This document shows, piece after piece, positions 1 to 8,484 of a stretch of DNA of 64,000 nucleotides. This DNA is from Acidobacteriota bacterium (GTDB taxonomy: Bacteria > Acidobacteriota > Thermoanaerobaculia > UBA5066 > Gp7-AA6). Below the pieces are notes generated by a model that worked only from the letters and a program-made list of their open reading frames with translations, was not told the origin of the DNA and searched no databases. The stretch lies in contig JAIVJS010000073.1 in assembly GCA_020199905.1 (NCBI GenBank), positions 1 to 64,000 on the forward strand, read 5' to 3'. The stretch's first letter is position 1. Each line of letters starts with the position of its first letter. The position numbers and the translations under genes were made by a program.

Positions 1-1334
1 GAACGGTCGGAGGCGGGACGCTCGCTCGGGTTCCTCTGACCGGCGGTGCCCCCCGCGAGATCCTCGAGGACGTCAACGGAGCGGACTGGTCGCCCGACGG
101 CCGCACGCTCGCCGTCCTTCGACCCGCCGGGGGCCAGACCATCCTCGAGTACCCGATCGGCCGGCGCCTCTACTCCTCCGCGAACGAGCTCCGCGGCCCG
201 TGGGTGTCGCCGGACGGCAAGTCGGTGCTGGTCGCCGAGGGAAGCCCGAGCGGCGACCGGCTGAACCTGGTCGATGCGAATGGAGCGCACCGAACCCTGA
301 CCGAGGGCTGGCTTTTCATCGACACCGCTTCATGGCATCGCTCGGGGCAAGAGGTCTGGTTCGTCGGTCTGAATCCCGCGACCGGTGTCGCGATGCGGGC
401 GGTGGATCTCGCAGGCAAGGCTCGGATCGTCGCGCCGCTGACCGATATCGAGGTTCTCCATGACGTGGGCCGCGACGGACAGGTCTTAGTCGAGCGGGAG
501 ATCGGAACCCGCGAAATTTTCTTTTCGTCCAACGGCGAGCCGGAACGGAATCTCTCCTGGCTCGACCAGTCCAACGCGAAGGCTCTGTCCGCCGACGGGC
601 GGGTCATCCTCTCTTACGAAAACGGCGAGGGAGGAGGCGAACGAGGATCCGTTTACCTTCGGAGAACCGACGGCTCTCCGGCCGTTCGGCTGGGAGATGG
701 CGAGGCGAACGACCTATCGCCCGACGGGAAATGGGCGCTCTCGCTGGTGCCCGGGGCCGCGCCTCACCTCGTCCTCCTTCCGACCGGGGCGGGGGAGCCC
801 AGGGTACTCGACGTGGGACCGCGGCAAGTCCTCGGAGGATTATTTCTTCCGCCGGACGGGCGGCGCCTCGCCATTGCCGCCGTTGAACCGAAGCGCGGCG
901 CGCGCGGCTACGTTCTCGAGCCGGGCGCTCCGCTTCGCTCGTCTACCCCGGAAGGCCTGACCGGCGCGGGCCCCGCGTCGCCGGGCGGGGACCGGGTCAT
1001 ACTCAAAGGCTCCGACGAGAAGTGGGCGATCTATCCGATCGCCGGCGGGGCGCCCCGGGCGCTGCCCGGCCTGGAGTCGAAGGACCACATCATCCAGTGG
1101 AGCGCGGACGGCGAGACCCTCTATGTCACCCGGTTCGGCGACCTGCCGCTCGAAATCTTCCGGTACCGGATCTCGACGGGGACGAAGGAGACCTGGAAAA
1201 AGATCATCCCCGCCGACCGGGCGGGCCTCGTCCGCATCGAGAACGTCGTGATCACGCGCGACGGGAAGTCCTACGCCTACTCGCACAACCGGGTCCTCGC
1301 GTCGGATCTCTTCGTGGTCTCCGGCTGGAAATAG
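1..1334 (+). CDS. C-terminal beta-propeller of a Ser/Thr kinase or TolB-like protein (5' end outside window)
   Basis: The reading frame is open from base 3, with no start codon before the window edge, so this is the end of a longer gene. The visible ~443 residues are WD40/PD40-like blades marked by recurring W/L-SPDG motifs (WSPDG near base 95, SPDGK near 205 and 715, SADGE near 1105). The end, a DGKSYAYS...LASDLFVVSGWK-like tail, is the usual finish of acidobacterial proteins that join an N-terminal Ser/Thr kinase, a membrane segment and a C-terminal TolB-type propeller. Only the propeller is seen here, so the kinase part is inferred from the family. A free-standing TolB-like exported protein is the alternative. 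The propeller would lie outside the cytoplasm and probably senses or binds a ligand. Confidence 0.8.
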   Translation, partial: TVGGGTLARVPLTGGAPREILEDVNGADWSPDGRTLAVLRPAGGQTILEYPIGRRLYSSANELRGPWVSPDGKSVLVAEGSPSGDRLNLVDANGAHRTLTEGWLFIDTASWHRSGQEVWFVGLNPATGVAMRAVDLAGKARIVAPLTDIEVLHDVGRDGQVLVEREIGTREIFFSSNGEPERNLSWLDQSNAKALSADGRVILSYENGEGGGERGSVYLRRTDGSPAVRLGDGEANDLSPDGKWALSLVPGAAPHLVLLPTGAGEPRVLDVGPRQVLGGLFLPPDGRRLAIAAVEPKRGARGYVLEPGAPLRSSTPEGLTGAGPASPGGDRVILKGSDEKWAIYPIAGGAPRALPGLESKDHIIQWSADGETLYVTRFGDLPLEIFRYRISTGTKETWKKIIPADRAGLVRIENVVITRDGKSYAYSHNRVLASDLFVVSGWK

Positions 1335-1533
1335 GCGGCGGCGCGCGCGCGGGCGCCCGCGACCCGCCGAGGGAGAGTTTCGGGATCTCCCCGATCGGGT
1401 GAGAATCGTTCTCGCGGAAAACGAGGGCCGCAGTGACATCCTGCTGGCCGAGGGAGTTCGGGGAATCGCGCCGCAGCGGCCGCGGCAAGTCGCGGCGAAA
1501 TCGCATGGAACCGTTCTTGCGACGCAGCTGCCC

Positions 1534-1815
1534 ATGACCGCAAAGTCCCGACGTCCTCTTCAGTCCGGAGACGACCTGCCCCCGTTCGATCGCAAGACCG
1601 GGATCGTCCACGCCATCGTGGACACCCCGAAAGGCAGCCGCAACAAGTTCAAGTTCGACGACGAACGCGGACTCTTCAAGCTCGCGGGCGTTCTGCCGGC
1701 GGGCGCGTATTTCCCCTTCGATTTCGGGTTCATCGGCGAGGCGCGGCAGCGGATCGATGAAGGCCGGAAGCGTTTCGAAAAACCGCCCGCGAAGAAGAGA
1801 ACCAGGAAAAAGTAA
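1534..1815 (+). pseudogene. ppa: inorganic pyrophosphatase with internal deletion
   Basis: The 93-residue product from the ATG at 1534 starts like a soluble family I inorganic pyrophosphatase: residues 30-43 read DTPKGSRNKFKFDD and 54-67 read LPAGAYFPFDFGFI, both typical of the N-terminal third. At residue 67 (base ~1734) it jumps straight to GEARQRIDEGRKRF plus a Lys-rich tail, which resembles the C-terminus of the same family. About 100 residues are missing in frame, including the DGDPLD metal-binding motif and other catalytic Asp residues, so the product should be inactive. An in-frame GTG at 1399 would add 45 residues without family resemblance. Either the gene has suffered a real internal deletion or an assembly collapse has occurred; a functional copy is expected elsewhere. 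Confidence 0.7.
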
Positions 1816-1824
1816 GCGTCAGCG

Positions 1825-1843
1825 GGGCGGGATGGTCCCGCCC
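1825..1843 (+). terminator. hairpin after ppa remnant
   Basis: A perfect 8-bp inverted repeat GGGCGGGA/TCCCGCCC with a 3-nt loop lies 10 bp after the ppa stop. There is no T-run, so it may be a transcript-stabilising hairpin or a weak terminator. A second perfect 7-bp hairpin (CATCCGC/GCGGATG) follows at 1884-1902. Confidence 0.35.
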
Positions 1844-1926
1844 GGCGCGGCCTTCCCCGAGCCGTGATGCCAATGCGCGGGCACATCCGCGTCGAGCGGA
1901 TGCGTCACGGCGGGCCGCTCGACTTC

Positions 1927-2100
1927 TCAGAACGGCGCGATCTGCTTCAAAGCCCCGCGCGCCGAAGATCCGGGATTCGCGTTCTCTCCGTCGATCGTGA
2001 ACCACAGAAACGCTATGCACATCTCGTCGGTCGTGCTCTCACCCCACCGCACGTCTTTCGGCGGATTCGAGCAGGCGGGCCGCGGATGTCCGAGCGCGAT
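1927..2100 (-). pseudogene. C-terminal remnant of a copper monooxygenase-like protein
   Basis: On the minus strand the last ~55 codons before the TGA at 1927-1929 read as protein: a segment NPPKDVRWGESTTDEMCIAF followed by LWFTIDGEN. The pattern Asn-Pro-Pro-x-x-Val-Arg-Trp-Gly-(Glu)-x-x-x-Asp-Glu-Met-Cys is what I know from the C-terminus of ascorbate-dependent (PHM/DBH-like) monooxygenase domains in acidobacterial redoxin/monooxygenase proteins. Upstream of about 2100 the frame loses all resemblance. It is therefore a gene stub left after deletion, not an expressed gene. The rest of the 1816-2376 gap holds nothing else I can recognise except the hairpins at 1825 and 1884. Confidence 0.5.
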
Positions 2101-2376
2101 CATCGCCCAGAGGAGGACCCGAGCCCCAGGGCGCCCGGGAACAGGCGGTGCGCACGGGCGGCCATCGGCAGATCTCTCTTCCGCTCTCCTCCTCCAGGCG
2201 GCGGAGCCGCGTGACCTCTGACGTCTCCGGAGCCCCGCGAACCCTCGTGTCCCAGCGCCGGCGCGAGAATCCACGGTCGCCGCGTCTTTTCTCGAGGGGG
2301 TCGTCAACGCCGCGCGATCCGTCCGGCACGGGTATAACCCTTCGCCGATGATCCTTCTGCCCGGACCGGAGACCCG

Positions 2377-3705
2377 GTGAGTCCCGCGCGAACCCCGCTC
2401 CTCGCGCTTGCCCACCGCGATTTCCGGCGGCTCCTCGGCGCGTACCTCGTCTCGGGCACCGGATCCCAGATGCAGTCGGTCGCAATCCACTGGCACGTCT
2501 ACCTGCTGACGCGGTCGCCCCTCGCCCTCGGGCTGGTCGGGCTGACACGGGTTCTGCCAATCGTCTTGTTTTCGCTCTGGGGAGGTGTGCTCGCGGACCG
2601 CGTCGATCGTCGCAAGCTGATGCTCTTCACGCAGTCCTTCATGGCCGCCGCCGCCGGACTGCTCGCGATCCTGACCTTCTCGGGAGGGGAGTCCCTGTGG
2701 GTCCTGTACGCGTTGACGGCATCGGCTTCGGGCGCAGCGGCGTTCGACGCCCCCGCGCGCCAGGCGCTTATCCCCCGTCTGGTTCCCGACCGAGACCTGC
2801 CCGGCGCCCTGTCCATCAACCTCTCCGTGTTTCAGGTGGGCCTGATCGCGGGGCCGGCGCTCGCCGGATGGATCATCGCGGGCCACGCGATGACGCCGGG
2901 CCGCGCCGGCGTCCCGGCGGGGGCGGTGTCGACGGGAGGGCTCGCGTGGATCTACCTTGTCAATGCCGCGTCGTTTCTCGCCGTGCTGTTTGCCCTGGCG
3001 ACGATGCGCGCGTCCGGCCGGCCGCTCGCGCGCGCGGCGGGGCCCGCGGCGCATCCCATCGCGGACCTGAAGGAAGGGATCCGGTTCGTCTTTCAAACGC
3101 CCCTGATCGTCTGGACCATGGCGGTGGACTTTTTCGCCACCTTTTTTGCGGGAGCGATGTCACTCCTTCCGATCTTCGCCGACCAGGTGCTCCGCGTCGG
3201 GGCCGCGGGGTATGGATTTCTGGTGTCGGCGCCGGCGGTGGGCGCGCTGGCGGCCTCCCTGTACCTTTCGGTCCGTCCGCTGCCCGTCCGGCAGGGACGG
3301 GTGTTCCTCTGGGCCGTGGCCGGGTACGGCCTGGCCACGATCGTGTTTGGCTTCTCACGACATTTCCCTCTGACGCTGGCGGCTCTTGCCGCGATCGGCG
3401 CCGCCGACGCCGTCTCGACGGTCATCCGGCAGACGCTCCGGCAATTCGTAACACCGGACGCGCTCCGGGGGCGGATGACGTCGGTCAACATGATTTTCTT
3501 CATGGGAGGCCCCCAGCTCGGGGAGCTAGAGGCCGGACTCGTCGCTTCCCTGTTCGCCTCTGCCGCCGTCGGCGTCACGGTCGCCGTAGTCAGCGGCGGC
3601 GTGGCGACGCTCGTCGTCGCCGCAGGGGTCGCGCTCCTCGCCCCGGCTTTGCGCGCGTACCGATTTGAAGATGGGCGGTCAGGGGACGGCGCCAAAAACC
3701 ACTGA
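2377..3705 (+). CDS. MFS transporter (MFS_3/EntS-like exporter family)
   Basis: This 442-residue membrane protein starts at GTG 2377, with a GGAGA-type ribosome site 4-9 bp upstream. It has about twelve hydrophobic segments. The first lies around residue 20, after a short cytoplasmic start that includes HRDFRRLLGAYLVSGTGSQM, typical of the MFS_3/DHA3 family (enterobactin exporter, macrolide efflux). The loop 2-3 signature appears as GGVLADRVDRRKLML (residues ~69-83), and DAPARQALIPRLVP follows at ~124-137. Proton-driven export of a small hydrophobic compound or siderophore across the inner membrane is the family role; the substrate cannot be read from sequence. It stands alone, and the gene after it has its own promoter 48 bp downstream. 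Confidence 0.85.
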   Translation: MSPARTPLLALAHRDFRRLLGAYLVSGTGSQMQSVAIHWHVYLLTRSPLALGLVGLTRVLPIVLFSLWGGVLADRVDRRKLMLFTQSFMAAAAGLLAILTFSGGESLWVLYALTASASGAAAFDAPARQALIPRLVPDRDLPGALSINLSVFQVGLIAGPALAGWIIAGHAMTPGRAGVPAGAVSTGGLAWIYLVNAASFLAVLFALATMRASGRPLARAAGPAAHPIADLKEGIRFVFQTPLIVWTMAVDFFATFFAGAMSLLPIFADQVLRVGAAGYGFLVSAPAVGALAASLYLSVRPLPVRQGRVFLWAVAGYGLATIVFGFSRHFPLTLAALAAIGAADAVSTVIRQTLRQFVTPDALRGRMTSVNMIFFMGGPQLGELEAGLVASLFASAAVGVTVAVVSGGVATLVVAAGVALLAPALRAYRFEDGRSGDGAKNH

Positions 3706-3752
3706 TGGGTTCGGTGCGACCGGATGGGTCGCCGCCGGCGCTCGAAAAGTTC

Positions 3753-3794
3753 TTGACACGTCGCGCATCGCTGTATTACAACTGTGATACACAT
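3753..3794 (+). promoter_or_regulatory. promoter with YtrA-type operator, near-leaderless start
   Basis: TTGACA at 3753-3758 is a consensus -35. The matching -10 lies near 3774-3781 (TATTAC/TTACAA, spacer 15-17). It is buried in a palindrome at 3772-3791, TGTATtACAACTGTgATACA, in which TGTAT/ATACA and ACA/TGT are fully symmetric. The regulator's ATG follows at 3795 with no ribosome-binding site, so the mRNA would have little or no leader. The layout fits autorepression by the GntR protein encoded next. Confidence 0.7.
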
Positions 3795-4202
3795 ATGCGT
3801 GCTCTTCACGTCGATTTCGCCTCTCCGACGCCGATCTGGAGCCAGATCGAGCAGGGCGTGCGCCGGCTCGTCGCCAGCGCGGTCCTGCCTGCGGGCGGTC
3901 CGGTGCCGTCCGTGCGCGACCTCGCCCGCGACCTGCGCGTGAATCCGGCGACCGTCGCCAAGGCGTACCAGAGGCTCGCCGACGCGGGCCTCCTCGCGGT
4001 CCGCCGCGGCGAGGGGACGTTCGTCGCGGAAGTCCCCCCCGCCGCCGCGAAGGCCGAACGAGAGCGTGTGCTGCGCGAAGGAGCGGCGGGGTACGCGGCG
4101 CTGGCGGCGTCGCTCGGCACCAGCCCGGCCGACGCGGCCGACGAGCTCGCGGCGGCGTGGCGCCGCCTCGGCGACGGCACACCCAGGAGAGAAAAAAGAT
4201 GA
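3795..4202 (+). CDS. GntR-family regulator, YtrA subfamily
   Basis: From ATG 3795 the product has 135 residues, the usual size for YtrA-type GntR proteins, which have a winged-helix domain and only a short helical tail. The HTH is clear at about residues 11-75: PIWSQIEQGVRRLV, VPSVRDLARDLRVNPATVAK, and AYQRLADAGLLAVRRGEGTF in order. An upstream in-frame ATG at 3705 would translate through the promoter and is rejected. The stop overlaps the start of the ABC ATPase (ATGA at 4199-4202), so regulator, ATPase and permease form one operon. By analogy with YtrA it represses its own operon until cell-envelope or antibiotic stress; the palindrome directly upstream is the probable binding site. Confidence 0.88.
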   Translation: MRALHVDFASPTPIWSQIEQGVRRLVASAVLPAGGPVPSVRDLARDLRVNPATVAKAYQRLADAGLLAVRRGEGTFVAEVPPAAAKAERERVLREGAAGYAALAASLGTSPADAADELAAAWRRLGDGTPRREKR

Positions 4203-5188
4203 CCACCACGACCACGGCTTCCCTTGCGCCCGGCTTCGAATCCGCTCCCGCCCCGGCCATGTCGAAAGAGGCGATCCTGGAGGCCCGCGGCATCACGGTC
4301 CGCTACGGGCGCGCGACCGCGTGCGAGAACGTTTCCTTTTCCGTGGCTCCGGGAGAGATCTACGCCCTGCTCGGAAGAAACGGCGCGGGCAAGTCGTCGC
4401 TCGTCCGCTGCCTCCTCGGAGAACAGAAGGCGACGCGGGGCGAGGCCCGGCTCTTCGGCCTCGACTCCTGGAAAGCCCGCGCCAGGACGCTCGCGCGCGT
4501 GGGCGTCGTTCCGGAAGAGCCGGACGCGCCGCCCGCGATGTCGGCGTCTCAGATCGCGGACTTCTGCTGCCGCCTCTACCCCTCGTGGGACGGCGCCTCG
4601 GTTGAAAGGCGGCTCTCGCGATTCGGTGTGCCGGCAGAGGTGCCGTTTGGACGGTTGTCCAAGGGACAGAAGGGACAGGTCCTTCTCGCCATGGCGCTGG
4701 CCCCCGCGCCGGAGCTTCTCGTGCTCGACGACCCCACGCTCGGGCTCGACGTCGTCGCGCGGCGCGCCTTCTGGGACGAATTCCTGGAGGATCTCGCGGA
4801 CCGCGGAACGACGGCCCTCGTGACGACACACGACCTCGCTGCCATCGAGGGTATCGCCACGCGCGTCGGGATTTTGAAGGCGGGCCGGCTGGTGCTCGAC
4901 GAGGAAGTCGAGGCGCTGAAAGGCCGGTTTCGGAGAATCCGCTACGCAAACCGGATGACCGAGACCCGCACCGCGTTCGGCAGTGAGCTCGACGCGTTCG
5001 AGGCCGTGCGCGTGAGGGTGCGGGGGTGGGGCATCGACGCGGTCGTTTCCAACTGGAGCGAAGGCGAGTTCGAGAGGTTCCGTCAGATAGATGGCGTCGA
5101 AGGCGCGGAGACGGCGGCGCTGACGCTCGAAGAAATTTTCGTCGCTGTGGCGGGAGAGCCCGCCCTTGCGGAAGGAGAGGCTCGATGA
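4199..5188 (+). CDS. ABC transporter ATP-binding protein (YtrB/CcmA type)
   Basis: This is a 329-residue ATPase starting at ATG 4199 behind an AGGAGAG site at 4185-4191 and overlapping the regulator stop. Walker A is GRNGAGKSS at residues 59-67, the signature LSKGQKGQ is at 153-160, Walker B LLVLDD at 173-178 and the switch His at 211 (TTHD). The residue after the Walker B Asp is Asp, not the usual catalytic Glu, a substitution I associate with this YtrB-like branch. The first ~20 residues are a Thr/Ala-rich extension; an ATG at 4259 (MSKEAILEA) is an alternative start. The last ~90 residues are a family-specific tail. It should power the permease encoded next, whose start overlaps its stop. 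Confidence 0.9.
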   Translation: MTTTTTASLAPGFESAPAPAMSKEAILEARGITVRYGRATACENVSFSVAPGEIYALLGRNGAGKSSLVRCLLGEQKATRGEARLFGLDSWKARARTLARVGVVPEEPDAPPAMSASQIADFCCRLYPSWDGASVERRLSRFGVPAEVPFGRLSKGQKGQVLLAMALAPAPELLVLDDPTLGLDVVARRAFWDEFLEDLADRGTTALVTTHDLAAIEGIATRVGILKAGRLVLDEEVEALKGRFRRIRYANRMTETRTAFGSELDAFEAVRVRVRGWGIDAVVSNWSEGEFERFRQIDGVEGAETAALTLEEIFVAVAGEPALAEGEAR

Positions 5189-7092
5189 AGACGTTTTTCG
5201 CCGTCGCCCGCCGCGAGGTGGTCGAGAAGAAATTCGTGTTTGCGGCCGCGGCCGTGGCGAGCCTGATCCCGTTCGCCGTGCCGCTCGTCCGCTCGATGTC
5301 GGCGGCGTCGGCGCGCGAGGCGCGCGGCTTCGCCGCTCTCCTGTTCGCGACCACCGTCTCGAACGGCGTCGCCCTCGCGCTCGGCGCGAGCATCTTCGCG
5401 GGCGACCTCGCGAACCGGCGAAGCGGGTTCTACTTTTCGCGGCCGATTTCGGCCGCAGCGCTCTGGGCGGGAAAGCTCGCGGCTGCCCTCGCCATCGCTC
5501 TCGCCTCGGTCGCGATCATTCTGATTCCGACATTCCTCGCCGATCGGGGCCTCGCGCCTCTGCGAGGCGTCGAGGGCGGAGCGGCCGGAGCCGCCCTCGC
5601 GTTCACCGGTTCCCTTCTCTTCGTGCTCCTCGCCGCGAACGCCGCCTCGCTCATCGTCCGTTCCCGGTCGTCGATCGCCGTGGCGGATCTCGCGGCCTTG
5701 ACGGCGATCGGCTTCGCCGCCGCCGCCGTCACCGCGCGACTGTGGCGTGTGATGCCCGATCCTCCCCTCTTTCTTCGCACGGTCCTGCTGGGTTCGGGGC
5801 TCGCCGTCATTGCTGCGTTCCTGGCGGGCTCGTACCGCGCGCTCGCGGCGGGACGCACCGACCTCTACGCCGCCCACCGGGCGTTCTCGGCGACCGCCTG
5901 GAGTCTCCTCGGGGGGGCCGCTGTCCTGTTCGCGGCGTGGGCCGCATGGGTCCTCGCGGCGCCGCCTTCGTCGCTCGATTCCCTGTCCGGGGCCCTTCCG
6001 CTCGGTTCCGCCGGCTGGGTGAGCCTGGATGGCCGCGCGCGGAGCGCGAGGGCGGGGTTTCTGTACGACTCGCGGAGCTCCCGCTTTCTTCGCACGGGCG
6101 GCGGGCCGATCGTCGCGTCGGAGGACGGAAGCGTTGCCGCATGGGTGGAAGGAGAGACGGCGGTCCAGGGCCCCTGGCACCTCCGGACTCTCCGACTCGA
6201 GGACCGCGGCGCCGTGCCAGCCGATCCGAAGATCTCCTTTCGGAGCAGGCCGGAGCTTTTCCTCTCGTCCGACGGAGACCGGCTGGGCGCCATCGACTTC
6301 GGCCTCCTGTCCATCTTCGAGGTGTTTTCCGGACGGTCGCTCGGCTCTGTCCGCATCGCCGTGCCGCCGCGTGACGTGGCGAGCGCGCGGTTCGTCGGGC
6401 CGGGCACGGTCCGCATTTTCCGCTCGAGTATCGCGGGAGTCACGGCCCTCCGGCCGGACATGCAGATACTCGAGTACGACGTCGCCGGGCGAACGCTGGC
6501 GCAGGCCGGCGCCACGGAGTCGCTGCCCTACTGGGGAATGATGCTGATCAATCGCGCCGGAGACCGGTTCGTCTCCTCGCGCACGTTCGCCGGGACCCGA
6601 ATCACGCTGCGGGACGCGCGGACGGGCGCCGTTCTCGCGACCCTTCGTCAAGGGCCGCCCCTCCGGTCGACGCTCTCCCGCTTCCTCTCCGATGGCCGCC
6701 TGGTCCTGGCGCTGGGCGACAACAGCGCCTCCTGGCTGGAGGTTTTTTCTCCTTCGGGCGAGAAGGAGCGTCGTATCGAGATCGGCGGCTCCGGGCGCCT
6801 GCGCCCCGGACCGGAGGTCGCGGCCGGCCGCCTCGCCGTCGCGTGGATCCGGGATCTGCCCGGCGGGCGGCAGGCGAAACCTGTCCTGGAAATCGCCGAC
6901 CTCGATCGTGGCACCGCCGCGCCGGTCGCGGACGGCCTCGTTCCGATCGGCGACTGGTGGTGGTCCCGGGAGGGACCCGCGCCCGGCAGCGAAGCCTCGA
7001 AGCTCTTCCTCGACGAACGCGGCGAGGTGGTCCGATTCGATCCCCCGACGGGGCAGAAGAAGGTGGTGCTCGGAGCGGACACGAATCGCTGA
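5185..7092 (+). CDS. ABC-2 type permease fused to an extracytoplasmic beta-propeller-like domain
   Basis: This 635-residue protein starts at ATG 5185 (ATGA overlap with the ATPase). Residues 1 to ~290 are an ABC-2 permease: a cytoplasmic MKTFFAVARREVVEKKF start, then about six hydrophobic helices (around 18-38, 50-72, 90-115, 130-155, 165-185, 245-270). The remaining ~340 residues are soluble and rich in beta-strand-like segments (LSSDGDRLGAIDFGLLSIFE, RDARTGAVLATLRQG, FDPPTGQKKVVLG) that look like a degenerate 6-7-bladed propeller. Typical YtrC-type permeases end after the membrane part, so the fused domain is unusual and may sense the substrate or a partner outside the membrane. It is the last gene of the GntR operon; lysA follows after 37 bp. 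Confidence 0.8.
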   Translation: MKTFFAVARREVVEKKFVFAAAAVASLIPFAVPLVRSMSAASAREARGFAALLFATTVSNGVALALGASIFAGDLANRRSGFYFSRPISAAALWAGKLAAALAIALASVAIILIPTFLADRGLAPLRGVEGGAAGAALAFTGSLLFVLLAANAASLIVRSRSSIAVADLAALTAIGFAAAAVTARLWRVMPDPPLFLRTVLLGSGLAVIAAFLAGSYRALAAGRTDLYAAHRAFSATAWSLLGGAAVLFAAWAAWVLAAPPSSLDSLSGALPLGSAGWVSLDGRARSARAGFLYDSRSSRFLRTGGGPIVASEDGSVAAWVEGETAVQGPWHLRTLRLEDRGAVPADPKISFRSRPELFLSSDGDRLGAIDFGLLSIFEVFSGRSLGSVRIAVPPRDVASARFVGPGTVRIFRSSIAGVTALRPDMQILEYDVAGRTLAQAGATESLPYWGMMLINRAGDRFVSSRTFAGTRITLRDARTGAVLATLRQGPPLRSTLSRFLSDGRLVLALGDNSASWLEVFSPSGEKERRIEIGGSGRLRPGPEVAAGRLAVAWIRDLPGGRQAKPVLEIADLDRGTAAPVADGLVPIGDWWWSREGPAPGSEASKLFLDERGEVVRFDPPTGQKKVVLGADTNR

Positions 7093-7129
7093 GCCTGCCG
7101 CGGCGGGGGCCGGACGGTACAGTCGCGCG

Positions 7130-8392
7130 ATGCTATCGTCGCCGGCCGTGGCTGGATTCTTTCGCGACGACGCCGGCAACCTGACCTGCGACGGAGTCCC
7201 GCTCGCGTCCATCGCCGAGGGCGCCGGGACGCCGGTTTACGTCTACAGCCGCGCTCTCGTCGAAGAGAACTACCTGCGTTTCGACCGGGCGCTCTCGGCG
7301 GTCCCCCATCTCGTCTGCTACGCGACCAAAGCGAACTCCAACCTGGCGGTCCTGCGCGCGCTGGCGGCTCTCGGGGCCGGGGCCGACGTCGTTTCGGGCG
7401 GCGAGCTGCGGGCTGCCGTGGAATCCGGTATCCCGCCCGGGCGCATCGTCTTCTCCGGCGTCGGCAAGACGGACGAGGAGATTCGATTCGGCGTCGGGCT
7501 CGGCCTCCTCGCGTTCAACGCCGAGTCGCGAAGAGAGATCGAGAAGATCGACGAGGCGGCAGCAGCGCTCGGCAAAACGGCGAGGGTGGCTCTTCGCGTG
7601 AATCCCGACATCGACCCCAGGTCCCACCCGTACATTTCGACGGGTTTGAAACACAACAAGTTCGGCATCGACATTCACGAGGCTCTGGACTCGTACGAAG
7701 GCGCCCGCCGGCTCTCTCACGTCCGGATGACGGGCATTCAGGCGCACATCGGAAGCCAGATCGGCGATCCCGCACCGCTCGCCGAAACCGCCCGGGAGCT
7801 CGCCCTGCTCGCATCGCAGCTTCTCGAGAGAGGCTTCGCGCTGGAGACGCTCGATGTCGGAGGCGGGATCGGAATCGGCGAAAGCGGCTCGGCGGCCCTG
7901 TCGCCGGAGGAGTACGCGCGCGCGGTGCTTGCGCCTCTGCACGGCCTCCCGCTCACGATCCTGGTCGAACCCGGCCGCGCGATCGTAGGAGCCGCCGGGG
8001 CGCTCGTGACCCGGGTGTTGTACCGGAAGGCGAACGGAGGGAAAGAGTTCGTGATCGTGGATGCCGGGATGAACGACCTCTTGCGCCCGCCGCTCTACGG
8101 AGCAATCCATCCGATTGAATCGGTCGCGCCGCCCACCGGGCGCCCTCTCGTCGCCGACGTCGTCGGGCCGATCTGCGAGACGAGCGACTTCTTCGCCCGC
8201 GACCGGGCGCTTCCCGAGATACAGGAGGGCGACCTCCTGGCGATCCTCGACTCCGGCGCCTACGGCTTCGCGATGTCGTCCAACTACAACTTCCGGAACC
8301 GCGCCGCGGAGGTCCTCGTCCAATCGAATGGATTCGAGATCGTACGGCGGCGCGAAACTTTCGAGGACCTGGTCCGTTTAGAACGGGAGTAA
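7130..8392 (+). CDS. lysA: diaminopimelate decarboxylase
   Basis: PLP-dependent (fold III) decarboxylase converting meso-diaminopimelate to L-lysine, the last step of lysine synthesis. The 420-residue length fits LysA. The PLP lysine is K67 in CYATKANSN; other signatures are GADVVSGGELRAA (~84-96), HIGSQIGD (~205), the glycine-rich DVGGGIGIGE (~243), EPGRAIVGAAG (~280) and the substrate-binding GPICETSDFFARDR (~345). The start is ATG 7130; a longer frame upstream overlaps the permease and is not coding. It lies 37 bp after the ABC permease, with no other lysine genes nearby, so co-location is probably incidental. Confidence 0.94.
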   Translation: MLSSPAVAGFFRDDAGNLTCDGVPLASIAEGAGTPVYVYSRALVEENYLRFDRALSAVPHLVCYATKANSNLAVLRALAALGAGADVVSGGELRAAVESGIPPGRIVFSGVGKTDEEIRFGVGLGLLAFNAESRREIEKIDEAAAALGKTARVALRVNPDIDPRSHPYISTGLKHNKFGIDIHEALDSYEGARRLSHVRMTGIQAHIGSQIGDPAPLAETARELALLASQLLERGFALETLDVGGGIGIGESGSAALSPEEYARAVLAPLHGLPLTILVEPGRAIVGAAGALVTRVLYRKANGGKEFVIVDAGMNDLLRPPLYGAIHPIESVAPPTGRPLVADVVGPICETSDFFARDRALPEIQEGDLLAILDSGAYGFAMSSNYNFRNRAAEVLVQSNGFEIVRRRETFEDLVRLERE

Positions 8393-8484
8393 AATCGGGG
8401 CGTTTGTCCCATACTTCCCGTGTGTTTTGTGATTCTAAGTTCTCGTTGCCGGGCGCCCAGCCCGATTTAGAAGGAGTCAGGCTT

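Noticed and set aside
3705-3794. N-terminal extension of the GntR regulator from ATG 3705
   Set aside because: It would translate the -35, -10 and operator; the family alignment begins at the ATG at 3795.
5083-7212. 709-codon open frame on the minus strand
   Set aside because: Antisense of the ABC-2/propeller permease, with no start signal or family match.
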